Assembly: GCF_025264685.1 (NCBI RefSeq)
Contig: NZ_CP073721.1
Span: forward strand, 7,209,501-7,273,500
Origin: Dactylosporangium roseum
GTDB taxonomy: Bacteria; Actinomycetota; Actinomycetes; Mycobacteriales; Micromonosporaceae
Direction of reading: 5' to 3'
DNA length: 64,000 bases
Numbering within the stretch: the stretch's first letter is position 1; every line of letters starts with the position of its first letter. The position numbers and the translations under genes are program-made. Positions 37,698-45,309 of the stretch are shown piece by piece. The notes under the pieces were generated by a model. The model had not been told where the DNA came from. It worked only from the letters and a program-made list of their open reading frames with translations, and did not search any database.

Positions 37698-38304
37698 GGC
37701 CCAGCCTGACCTTTCGTTCGTTGACGGTCCAGCCTTCGCGCGCCATCCGCCCGACGGTGTCGACCAACTGGCGGCGCTCGGCAACTTTGATCCGTTCCAG
37801 GAGCGTGTCCTCGGTGTCGTCGTCGAGGACGGGCACCGCGACCTGCGCGATGATCGCCCCTGTGTCGACGCCGCTGTCGACGAAATGCACCGTGGCACCG
37901 GCGAGCTTCACGCCGTAGGCGAGCGCGTCGCGCGGGCCGTGCATACCCGGGAACGCCGGGAGTAGCGCGTTGTGCGTGTTGATGTATCGCCCCTCGAAGG
38001 CGGCCAGGAACCGCGGCCCGACGAGCTTGAGGAAGCCGGCCGAGACGATCAGGTCCGGCTCGTAGCCGGCGCAGGCCTCGGTGAGCGCGGCGTCCCACGT
38101 GTCGCGGTCGGGGTGGTCCTGGACCCGCGCGACGAACGTCGGGACGTCGTGCTTGGCCGCACGGGCCAGCCCTTCGATGTCCGGGCGGTCGGCACCGACG
38201 GCCACGACCGTGGCCCCGTAGGCGGGATCGTCGGAGGCGTCGAGCAGCGCCTGCAAGTTGGAGCCGGAGCCGGACACGAGCACGACAAGCCGAACGGTCA
38301 CCAC
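37690..38304 (-). CDS. purN: Phosphoribosylglycinamide formyltransferase PurN
   Basis: 204 aa. It formylates GAR using 10-formyl-THF. Motifs: LVVLVSGSGSNLQALLDA at the N-terminus, DLIVSAGFLKLVGP, YINTHNALLPAFPGMHG with the catalytic Asn and His, and ATVHFVDSGVDTGAIIAQ with the catalytic Asp. Two adjacent GTG codons (38304 and 38301) could start it. It is the upstream gene of the purN-purH pair. Confidence 0.96.
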   Translation of the reverse strand: MVTVRLVVLVSGSGSNLQALLDASDDPAYGATVVAVGADRPDIEGLARAAKHDVPTFVARVQDHPDRDTWDAALTEACAGYEPDLIVSAGFLKLVGPRFLAAFEGRYINTHNALLPAFPGMHGPRDALAYGVKLAGATVHFVDSGVDTGAIIAQVAVPVLDDDTEDTLLERIKVAERRQLVDTVGRMAREGWTVNERKVRLGRG

Positions 38305-38500
38305 AAAACTCTATCGACAGGGTCGGCGCAGCTCAGCGCCGGGCTGGCAGACATTTGGCACAAAAACTGGCAATAGTCCTTCCATTCCTGCGAAGATTTG
38401 ATCCTGACCAGTACGCTGCCGAAGTTCCGTATCCCCCTCGGGACTACCCTGGTGCGGACCACCACCAGCAGAGTTGTCCCCAGCCTTAGGAGCCATTGCA

Positions 38501-39061
38501 ATGGGCTACCCACCATCGGGCCAGGATCCCTACGGGCAGCAGCCCAACCAGGATCCCTACGGTCAGCCCCAGTACGGGCAGCAGCCGCAGTACGGGCAGC
38601 CGCAGCAGCCGTCCTACCAGGACCCGTACGCGCAGCCGCAGCAGCCCGCCTACCAGGACCCGTACGCGCAGCAGCCGCCGGTCTCCGGCTCGCCGTACCC
38701 CACGTCGGGCGGAGCCTACCCGGGCCCGACCTCGGGCGGCGCCTACCCGGCCGCCGGTTACGGCACGCCGGGCTACGGCGCGCCGGCGCAGCCGCAGAAC
38801 ACGCTCGGCCTGGTCGGCATGATCCTCGGTATCGCCGCGATCCCGCTGCTGTGCTGCTTCTCGATCGGCCTCCCGCTGGGTATCGCGGCGGTCGTCGTGA
38901 GCTACCTCTCACTCAACAAGGTCAAGCAGGGCCTCGCCACCAACCGCAGTCAGGCCATGGCCGGTCTCATCTGCGGCGCCGTCGCGGTCGTCCTCTGGGT
39001 CGTGTTCCTGATCCTGTCGCTGGTGCTCAACATCGGCCTGGGCTCGTACTCGTACCCGTAA
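38501..39061 (+). CDS. DUF4190-type membrane protein with Gln/Pro/Tyr-rich N-terminus
   Basis: 186 aa. The first ~95 residues are a low-complexity repeat of PYGQP/QDPYAQ units, then two or three hydrophobic helices with the DUF4190 pattern (LGLVGMILGIAAIPLLCC, SLNKVKQG, AMAGLICGAVAVVLW). Function unknown. ATG 38501 has TAGGAG 9 nt upstream. The 196-bp gap to divergent purN is comparatively AT-rich and must hold the promoters. Confidence 0.85.
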   Translation: MGYPPSGQDPYGQQPNQDPYGQPQYGQQPQYGQPQQPSYQDPYAQPQQPAYQDPYAQQPPVSGSPYPTSGGAYPGPTSGGAYPAAGYGTPGYGAPAQPQNTLGLVGMILGIAAIPLLCCFSIGLPLGIAAVVVSYLSLNKVKQGLATNRSQAMAGLICGAVAVVLWVVFLILSLVLNIGLGSYSYP

Positions 39062-39072
39062 GCCGCCTTGCC

Positions 39073-39108
39073 GGAAGGGGCGCGGGTATGGCTACCCGCG
39101 CTCCTTCC
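39073..39108. terminator. Bidirectional terminator overlapping the perM 3' end
   Basis: Stem GGAAGGGGCGCGGGTA (39073-39088) pairs with TACCCGCGCTCCTTCC (39093-39108), with one mismatch and a 4-nt loop. The perM stop codon (39092-39094) lies inside it and the DUF4190 stop is 12 bp before it, so one structure serves both convergent genes. Confidence 0.85.
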
Positions 39109-40393
39109 GCACCCGCAGCACCAGCTTCGTGGCGGTCGTCGCGAGCAGCGTGCCGATCGACGTCATGAGCATCGCCACGAAGCCGACCGCGCCCGAGTGC
39201 GGGCCCACGTCGGCAAGCCCGCCTCCGCCGAGCGAGCCGCTCGCCGCCACCGAGAGCAGGGCAAGCACCACGCCGGCGACCGGCCCGGCCAGCGCCGCGG
39301 CGCCGAGAAGCGAAAACCAGCTCCGTCCCGCGTCTTCCGGCAGTGCGCGGCGGGCGAGCAGCCATCCGGCGATGAGCGCCGCCGCGAGCGGCAGGCCGAG
39401 CAGGAGCGGCGCCCATCCGGTCGCGGGCGTCGACGGCAGTCCGGCCAGCAGTGGTACCGCGGGCAGCGGGCCGACCGACACCTCCGCCGCGCTGATCGAA
39501 GTCTCCGTGCCGATCTGGAAGCCGGGTCCGACCACGTAACTGGCGGCCCAGGTGACCACGTTCGGGGCGAAGAACGCGCAGACGACCACGAGCCCGACCT
39601 GCCCCGCGATGCCGGTGTGGTAGTCGTCGATGATCTGGCTCGCGTCGCCGCCGCTGAACGCCACCGCCATGCCGGTCACGGCGGCCCCGGCGCCGAGGAT
39701 CAGCAGAACGGTGACGGTGCCGGTGCGGATCGCGTCACGCAGCACCGTCGGCATCCTGACGGCGAGGCGGGCCAGGCCACGCGCCTCGGTGAACGCCCCC
39801 AGCGCGCCGGCCAGCAGGCCGAACACGGCCAGGGTGAGGCCGGCTCGCACGACGGAGACGTCGACGCCCTTGTGGCCGGCGACCGCGGCGGCGAGGGCGC
39901 CGCACAGGCCGTACACGACCCCGATCGACAGCGCGGCACGGAGCGCGGGCCAGGGCGACCACCGTGCGTTGCGCGGCCTTGCCCTGGCTCCGACGGCGCG
40001 AGCGGTGTGGACGCCCGCGCGGCAGACCCGCCACACCGCCACGGCGGTCAGGCCGAGCGGGGCGAGGCTGATGGGTCCGAGGCCGGTCTGGAGCGGCACC
40101 CAGTGCGCCAGCAGCCAGCCGGCCAGCCCGAGGCGCAGCACCTGGCCGGCCGGGGCGCCCGAACTGTCGACGGCGTGCAGCAGCCAGACGACGACGAGGG
40201 TCGGGACGAGTGACACGACGGCCGCCCACAGCGTCGTGACCGTCGCGGCGAGCGCGAGCGGGGCACGGCGGGCCGGACGGCGGGCGGGGCCTTTGCCCCG
40301 CGTCGGCCGCCGCTGGATCGGCAGGCGTACGGTCTCCCGGTCTTCGAGCCGGGTCTGCGCCCCGTCCTCCGGTTCCTCAGGAGTGATCGGCAT
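39092..40393 (-). CDS. perM: DUF6350 membrane protein (PerM-like cell division protein)
   Basis: 433 aa. A charged N-terminus (~1-50) precedes about nine or ten membrane helices (ALAATVTTLWAAVVSLVPTL first), with ADFSGGDASQIIDDYHTGIAG-like loop residues DASQIIDDYH and APNVVTWAASYVVGPGFQIG conserved in the DUF6350 family. In mycobacteria PerM supports division under stress. ATG 40393 was chosen over GTG 40429, which would add only a short non-conserved leader. It lies 72 bp downstream of sucD, an arrangement common in related genomes. Confidence 0.82.
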   Translation of the reverse strand: MPITPEEPEDGAQTRLEDRETVRLPIQRRPTRGKGPARRPARRAPLALAATVTTLWAAVVSLVPTLVVVWLLHAVDSSGAPAGQVLRLGLAGWLLAHWVPLQTGLGPISLAPLGLTAVAVWRVCRAGVHTARAVGARARPRNARWSPWPALRAALSIGVVYGLCGALAAAVAGHKGVDVSVVRAGLTLAVFGLLAGALGAFTEARGLARLAVRMPTVLRDAIRTGTVTVLLILGAGAAVTGMAVAFSGGDASQIIDDYHTGIAGQVGLVVVCAFFAPNVVTWAASYVVGPGFQIGTETSISAAEVSVGPLPAVPLLAGLPSTPATGWAPLLLGLPLAAALIAGWLLARRALPEDAGRSWFSLLGAAALAGPVAGVVLALLSVAASGSLGGGGLADVGPHSGAVGFVAMLMTSIGTLLATTATKLVLRVRKERG

Positions 40394-40465
40394 CGCTCTT
40401 ACTGTGCCAAAGACCGGACGGCCGGTCACTCACCCCGGCCGTCCGAATCCGTCGTTCTTTCGCGC

Positions 40466-41353
40466 TCAGAGCGCGTTGACGAGATCGCGCATCAGGTTGG
40501 CGGTCTCGGTCGGCGTCTTGCCGACACGTACACCGGCCGCCTCGAGCGCCAGCTTCTTCGCGTCGGCGGTGCCCGCCGAGCCGGAGATGATCGCGCCGGC
40601 GTGGCCCATGGTCTTGCCGGGCGGCGCGGTGAAGCCGGCGATGTAACCGACAACCGGCTTGCGCACGTTGGACTTGATGAAGTCCGCGGCCCGCTCCTCG
40701 GCGTCGCCGCCGATCTCGCCGATCATGACGATCGCGGCGGTCTCGGGGTCGGCCTCGAACGCGGCGAGCGCGTCGATGTGCGTCGTGCCGATGACCGGGT
40801 CACCGCCGATGCCGATGCAGGTCGAGAAGCCGATGTCACGAAGTTCGTACATCATCTGGTACGTCAACGTGCCCGACTTGCTGACCAGACCGATCTTGCC
40901 CGGGCCGGTGATGTCGGCCGGGATGATGCCGGCGTTGGACTTGCCGGGGCTGGCGATGCCGGGGCAGTTCGGCCCGATGATGCGGGTCTTGTTGCCGGTC
41001 GCCTGCGCGTGCGCCCAGAACGCGGCGGTGTCGTGCACCGGCACGCCCTCGGTGATGACCACGGCGAGCGGGATCTGCGCGTCGATCGCCTCGACCGCGG
41101 CCGACTTGGTGCCGGCCGGCGGGACGAAGATCACGGTGGTGTCGGCGCCGGTCTGCTCCATCGCCTCGGCGACGCTCGCGAAGACCGGGAGCTTGGTGCC
41201 GTCGAAGTCGACCTGCTGGCCGGCCTTGCGCGGGTTGACACCGCCGACCACGTCAGTGCCCGCGGCGAGCATGCGCCTGGTGTGCTTGGAGCCCTCGGCG
41301 CCGGTCATGCCCTGGACGATGACCTTGCTGGACTCGGTCAGCCATACCGCCAT
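40466..41353 (-). CDS. sucD: Succinyl-CoA ligase, alpha subunit
   Basis: 295 aa. With SucC it makes succinate plus ATP/GTP from succinyl-CoA. The CoA-binding part is VIVQGMTGAEGSKHTRRM, then GPNCPGIASPGKSNAGI and the phospho-His loop KTMGHAGAIISGSAGTA. ATG 41353 gives the conserved AVWLTESSKVIVQG start and lies 4 bp from the sucC stop. The operon order is sucC-sucD-perM. Confidence 0.97.
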   Translation of the reverse strand: MAVWLTESSKVIVQGMTGAEGSKHTRRMLAAGTDVVGGVNPRKAGQQVDFDGTKLPVFASVAEAMEQTGADTTVIFVPPAGTKSAAVEAIDAQIPLAVVITEGVPVHDTAAFWAHAQATGNKTRIIGPNCPGIASPGKSNAGIIPADITGPGKIGLVSKSGTLTYQMMYELRDIGFSTCIGIGGDPVIGTTHIDALAAFEADPETAAIVMIGEIGGDAEERAADFIKSNVRKPVVGYIAGFTAPPGKTMGHAGAIISGSAGTADAKKLALEAAGVRVGKTPTETANLMRDLVNAL

Positions 41354-41357
41354 GGTC

Positions 41358-42533
41358 CTACACCCCACTCGCTGCGAGCTCGGCGGCGCGACGGGCCGCA
41401 CCATCCATCGTGTCGACCCGCTCGATGAGCGGGTTGGCGGCCTCGTCGAGGATCCGGCGCCCCTCCTCGGCGTTGTTGCCGTCGAGGCGGACCACCAGCG
41501 GCTTGGCGACTTCCTCGCCGCGGTCCTTGAGTAGCTGCAGGGCCTGCACGATGCCGTTGGCGACCGCGTCGCAGGCGGTGATGCCGCCGAAGACGTTGAC
41601 GAAGACGCTCTTCACGTCGGGGTCGCCGAGCACGATCTCCAGGCCGTCGGCCATGACCTGGGCGCTGGCGCCGCCGCCGATGTCGAGGAAGTTGGCGGGC
41701 TTGCTGCCCAGCCCCTCACCGGCGTAGGCGACCACGTCGAGGGTCGACATGACCAGGCCGGCGCCGTTGCCGATGATGCCGACGTTGCCGTCGAGCTTCA
41801 CGTAGTTGAGGTCCTTCTCCTTGGCCGCCTGCTCCAGCGGGTCGACCGCGGCCTTGTCCTCGAGCTCCTCGTGGTCCGGGTGCCGGAAGTCGGCGTTCGC
41901 GTCGAGGGTGACCTTGGCGTCGAGGCACAGCACGGTGCCGTCGGTCGTCTTCGCCAGCGGGTTGACCTCGACCAGCGTGGCATCCTCGGCGAGGAACGCC
42001 TGCCACAGCTTGACCGCGATGGCCACGACCTGGTCGGCGACCTCGGCCGGGAACTGCGCCTGCTCGACGATCCGCCGCGCGGTGGCCTCGTCGACACCCT
42101 TGACCGCGTCGATCGCGACCTTGGCGACCTTCTCCGGCGACTCGTGCGCGACCGTCTCGATCTCCATGCCGCCCGCGACGCTGGCGATGCACAGGAACGT
42201 GCGGTTCGCCCGGTCGAGCAGGTAGGAGAAGTAGTACTCCTCGGCGATGTCGGCCGTGGTGGTCACCATGACCTTGTGGACCGTGTGGCCCTTGATGTCC
42301 ATGCCGAGGATGTTGGTGGCGTGCGTGGTCGCCTCGTCGGCGCCCTCGGCCAGCTTGACGCCGCCGGCCTTGCCGCGACCGCCGACCTTCACCTGAGCTT
42401 TGATGACGACCCGCCCGCCGAGCTCCTCGGCGATCGCCCGGGCCTCTTCAGGGGTCTCGGCGACACCGCCGCCCAGCACGGGAAGCCCGTGCTTGGCGAA
42501 GAGGGCGCGCCCCTGGTACTCGTACAGGTCCAC
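41358..42533 (-). CDS. sucC: Succinyl-CoA ligase, beta subunit
   Basis: 391 aa. The ATP-grasp domain is N-terminal (DLYEYQGRALFAKHGLPV, VIKAQVKVGGRGKAGGVKL, VEVNPLAKT); the C-terminal ligase domain has DGNVGIIGNGAGLVM, NFLDIGGGA and VFGGITACDAVA. It supplies the nucleotide-binding half of the TCA enzyme. The start is GTG 42533. A 14-bp tandem array begins about 125 bp upstream at 42660, inside the likely promoter region. Confidence 0.97.
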   Translation of the reverse strand: MDLYEYQGRALFAKHGLPVLGGGVAETPEEARAIAEELGGRVVIKAQVKVGGRGKAGGVKLAEGADEATTHATNILGMDIKGHTVHKVMVTTTADIAEEYYFSYLLDRANRTFLCIASVAGGMEIETVAHESPEKVAKVAIDAVKGVDEATARRIVEQAQFPAEVADQVVAIAVKLWQAFLAEDATLVEVNPLAKTTDGTVLCLDAKVTLDANADFRHPDHEELEDKAAVDPLEQAAKEKDLNYVKLDGNVGIIGNGAGLVMSTLDVVAYAGEGLGSKPANFLDIGGGASAQVMADGLEIVLGDPDVKSVFVNVFGGITACDAVANGIVQALQLLKDRGEEVAKPLVVRLDGNNAEEGRRILDEAANPLIERVDTMDGAARRAAELAASGV

Positions 42534-42659
42534 AGTGGTCCCGATCCGTCAACCGTGCCGCCTGCCCCATCGCGAGGACGGCTCAACGATCGCAGCCTAA
42601 CGAGGCACTCCGGGGCGCACCGCGCGCGGGTGCCCGCTGTGCCCGATTCCACTCTCTCA

Positions 42660-43010
42660 CTTCCGGTCTCTCACTTCCGGTCTCCCGCTTCCGGTCTCCC
42701 GCTTCCGGTCTCCCGCTTCCGGTCTCCCGCTTCCGGTCTCCCGCTTCCGGTCTCCCGCTTCCGGTCTCCCGCTTCCGGTCTCCCGCTTCCGGTCTCCCGC
42801 TTCCGGTCTCCCGCTTCCGGTCTCCCGCTTCCGGTCTCCCGCTTCCGGTCTCCCGCTTCCGGTCTCCCGCTTCCGGTCTCCCGCTTCCGGTCTCCCGCTT
42901 CCGGTCTCCCGCTTCCGGTCTCCCGCTTCCGGTCTCCCGCTTCCGGTCTCCCGCTTCCGGTCTCCCGCTTCCGGTCTCCCGCTTCCGGTCTCTCAACTTC
43001 CGGTCGCTCA
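42660..43010. repeat. 14-bp tandem repeat array upstream of sucC
   Basis: Unit CTTCCGGTCTCCCG. By count from the sequence, 22 identical units run in register from 42674 to 42981, flanked by variant units: CTTCCGGTCTCTCA at 42660, the same variant at 42982 and CTTCCGGTCGCTCA at 42997 after a 1-bp shift. There are no spacers, so it is not CRISPR. The near identity suggests recent expansion by slippage or unequal recombination. Confidence 0.97.
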
Positions 43011-43059
43011 CTTCCGGGGGACACCGTGTGGGGCACGTAACCCTCCCGCCCGGCCGTCG

Positions 43060-43224
43060 TTGAGTGCAGTGCCGGCCCGCCCACGGGGCACGAACCCCGA
43101 GAGCGGGCCGGCACCAGAAACGGCCGATGCCCTGTCGGTCGAGGGGTGGCGGCGGGGCATCGTGCGATAGAGGGGCCGGACGTGTGAGGGGTGCGTCCGG
43201 CCCCTCCCTTTGCCTTTTCTATTT
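43060..43224 (+). ncRNA. Candidate structured small RNA ending in a strong hairpin
   Basis: Three hairpins in series on the plus strand: 12-bp GTGCCGGCCCGC (43069-43080) with its complement at 43103-43114 and an inner CGGGG/CCCCG; 8-bp CGATGCCC (43125-43132) with 43155-43162; and 12-bp AGGGGCCGGACG (43171-43182) with 43194-43205, followed by a T-rich stretch. This resembles a small RNA plus intrinsic terminator. The same hairpins could instead end the minus-strand B12-subunit transcript. Confidence 0.35.
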
Positions 43225-43260
43225 GTCACGGCCTATGGCATGCTTTTGCGCCGCGGGCAT

Positions 43261-43665
43261 TTATGCGGCAGCCGGCACGATATGCGCTCTGGCCCATTCC
43301 ACGATCGCCTGGGTGGTCGCACCGGGAGTGAAGATCTTCGCTACGCCGAGCCGTTCCAGTTCCGGCAGGTCCGCGTCGGGGATGATGCCACCACCGAACA
43401 CCACGACATCGTCGGCGCCCCGCTCGGCGAGCAGCTCGATGACCTTGCGGAACAGGGTCATGTGCGCGCCGGAGAGCACGGACAGTCCGACGGCGTCGGC
43501 GTCCTCCTGGATCGCGGTCTCGACGATCTGCTCGGGCGTCTGGTGCAGGCCGGTGTAGATGACCTCCATGCCGGCGTCGCGCAGCGCCCGGGCAACGATC
43601 TTGACGCCTCGATCATGTCCGTCGAGGCCGGGTTTGGCGATGACGACGCGGGTCCGCGCGCTCAT
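43261..43665 (-). CDS. Stand-alone B12-binding acyl-CoA mutase subunit (IcmB-like)
   Basis: 134 aa, a single cobalamin-binding domain. B12 motif PGLDGHDRGVKIVARALRD (DxHxxG with the Co-ligating His), then SVLSGAH and FGGGIIPDADLPEL. Its length and sequence fit the small subunit of isobutyryl-CoA-type mutases (IcmB) or a related mutase partner; no large mutase subunit is in this window. It ends with TAA at 43261 and starts at ATG 43665 with AGGTGA just upstream. Confidence 0.9.
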   Translation of the reverse strand: MSARTRVVIAKPGLDGHDRGVKIVARALRDAGMEVIYTGLHQTPEQIVETAIQEDADAVGLSVLSGAHMTLFRKVIELLAERGADDVVVFGGGIIPDADLPELERLGVAKIFTPGATTQAIVEWARAHIVPAAA

Positions 43666-43929
43666 CTTCACCTGTCCTTCCCTAGAGGGTGCGACTTCTG
43701 GCCTGAAGGTACCGCAGGCGCAGCGGGACGGCGCCGGCGACGGCTCGGCAACGACCGGGACATGCCTCCGGTTACGCACAACCAACCGGCCGGGGGTGAT
43801 TGCGCCGCGGCCCCGGCGTGGCGCGCTCCTCGGGTTGTGGGGCCCTTTCGGAATGGCTACGGTGACGTTCGGCTTCATCGAATTGTCGTTCTTGGTTGTG
43901 CGTTTCCCGGTCCGATTCGGAGGTTTCGC

Positions 43930-44604
43930 GTGGACGATGAGATACCGCGCGGGAATTACCGAGGACGACACCGCACGCAGACGCCGCACAGCCGCTTTGC
44001 CGCCGTGTTCACGACCGCGGTCGTCGGGGCCGGCATCGTCGCGCTGGGCACCTCCGCCGCACTGCCGGAGCCACGCACCGACACCTTGTCGCTGGAGGCG
44101 AGCGGCAGCTTCGACGACATCACCGCCCGTTCAGCCGATCGCGTCAGCCGCGGCGACTCGCACACGTCGACGACCAACCAGCCGGCCCCCGACGTGTGGA
44201 TCCTCCCCCTGCGCAACTACACGCTGACCTCGTTCTACGGCGCACGCTGGGGCCGCCTGCACCCGGGCGTCGACCTGGGCGCCCCGCAGGGCACCCCGTT
44301 CATGGCGGTCGCGGCCGGCAAGGTCGTCGTATGCCGCTGGAACGGTGGCTACGGTTACAACGTCATGATCGACCACGGCGACGGCATCGTGACCGTCTAC
44401 GGCCACGCGTCGAAGCTCCTGTGCCGCGAAGGCCAGACGGTCCGAGCCGGCGACAAGATCGCGCTGACCGGCAACACCGGGCACTCGTTCGGCTCGCACC
44501 TCCACTTCGAGGTCCGCCAGAACGACAGGCCGGTCGAGCCGCTGTCCTTCATGCGCAGGCACGGCGTGGACATCCAGAAACACACCGAGTCGATCTATTC
44601 CTAG
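43930..44604 (+). CDS. M23 family metallopeptidase (LytM-type)
   Basis: 224 aa. An N-terminal membrane/signal segment (FAAVFTTAVVGAGIVAL) exports the protein. The peptidase has Zn ligands His111 and Asp115 in LHPGVDLG and HLHFEVR (His190, His192), with YGHASKLLCREGQTVRAGD typical of LytM. It would cut peptidoglycan cross-links or act as a division-associated regulator. GTG 43930 is set by GGAGG 6 nt upstream; the long open frame before it is non-coding. It is followed by a hairpin at 44615-44651. Confidence 0.88.
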   Translation: MDDEIPRGNYRGRHRTQTPHSRFAAVFTTAVVGAGIVALGTSAALPEPRTDTLSLEASGSFDDITARSADRVSRGDSHTSTTNQPAPDVWILPLRNYTLTSFYGARWGRLHPGVDLGAPQGTPFMAVAAGKVVVCRWNGGYGYNVMIDHGDGIVTVYGHASKLLCREGQTVRAGDKIALTGNTGHSFGSHLHFEVRQNDRPVEPLSFMRRHGVDIQKHTESIYS

Positions 44605-44614
44605 CTCATTTCCA

Positions 44615-44651
44615 GATCACGGAGCCGTAGCGCATCCCCGACTCCGTGATC
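44615..44651 (+). terminator. Hairpin after the M23 peptidase gene
   Basis: Perfect 10-bp arms GATCACGGAG (44615-44624) and CTCCGTGATC (44642-44651), starting 11 bp after the stop. It shares its arm sequence with the hairpin at 34032-34072. Confidence 0.7.
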
Positions 44652-44751
44652 CGCGAACCAGCCGGCCGCAGTGCTGGTGATCATGAACGTGCCGCAACCA
44701 TGCCCGGGTACTGACCGAGCGCACGGCTCCACCCAGTCTCCTGATCGTGGC

Positions 44752-44781
44752 GCGTTTATGCACCTCTAGCTGCATAAACGC
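44752..44781. repeat. AT-rich 11-bp inverted repeat
   Basis: GCGTTTATGCA (44752-44762) and TGCATAAACGC (44771-44781), loop CCTCTAGC. The AT-rich arms stand out against the surrounding base composition. It may be an operator, a mobile-element end or a hairpin; no gene starts nearby. Confidence 0.6.
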
Positions 44782-44899
44782 TCCACAATAATGAAACGGC
44801 AGGTTGCCGCCGTGGGTTCCGGCCGGCTCGCGGCCGGTAATCGCGACCACGTACCTGGCGGTTGAGCCCGGCCGGGCGGTGCGGCCACGGTTCGTAGGT

Positions 44900-45165
44900 C
44901 AAGAGAACCTTCGGGTTGCTTGGTCACAAGGCCGCGTACTTGCGCCGCGCGGCCGCCTGCCAACCCCGGTGTCGCGCTACGGGACGGTGACGCACAGTCG
45001 CGCTGGCGGCATCTGGTCGCTCGCGGTCGCCACTGGACCTAGGCAGCGCGTTCCGGGCCGGGCGACCCCATGATCATGGGAAAGATCTGGCTATCGGGGC
45101 AGCCACATCTTTCCCATGATCATGAGATCGAGCGGCAGAGCGGCGGATTGCGGCGGAACGTGCTC
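44900..45165 (+). repeat. Repeat family 2, copy B
   Basis: Core palindrome 45070-45120 (51 bp) is identical to copy A on the same strand, with arms extended to CATGATCATGGGAAAGAT. The flanks (for example GACGCACAGTCG and CGCGTTCCGGG to the left; GATCGAGCGGCAGAGCGG to the right) match copy A only after reverse-complementing. The ends are approximate. Confidence 0.75.
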
Positions 45166-45309
45166 CGGCCGGCGCACCTCGGCGGCGGCACCGCGCCCGC
45201 GACGCCAGCGGCATCGCGTGGACCGCCCACGGTCAGACGCGACCGGCGCACGACGCCGCCGGCACATGGCCTGAGTGGTCTGCGCGGCCCCGGGCCGAGC
45301 GGAGCGCCG

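Larger units (their letters stand above)
42534..43260. other. Gene-free sucC upstream region
   Basis: Holds the 14-bp tandem array (42660-43010) and three consecutive hairpins (43069-43205). Apparent frames through the array only translate the repeat. The sucC promoter must lie here. Confidence 0.7.
44605..45309. other. Gene-free, repeat-rich interval between the M23 peptidase and pcrA
   Basis: Contains hairpins at 44615-44651 and 44752-44781 and copy B of repeat family 2 (about 44900-45165). A short open frame at 44804-45073 lies in the repeat and shows no family similarity or ribosome-binding site; I do not call it. Confidence 0.7.

Noticed and set aside
42660..43010. Possible CRISPR array
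   Set aside because: Units are directly adjacent without spacers and no cas genes are nearby.
42583..43011. Open frames of RPEAGDRKRETGSG repeats
   Set aside because: They only translate the 14-bp tandem array and exist in more than one frame.
44804..45073. 89-codon ORF within repeat copy B
   Set aside because: Part of its frame matches an antisense frame in copy A, but substitutions do not favour synonymous sites and there is no ribosome-binding site.
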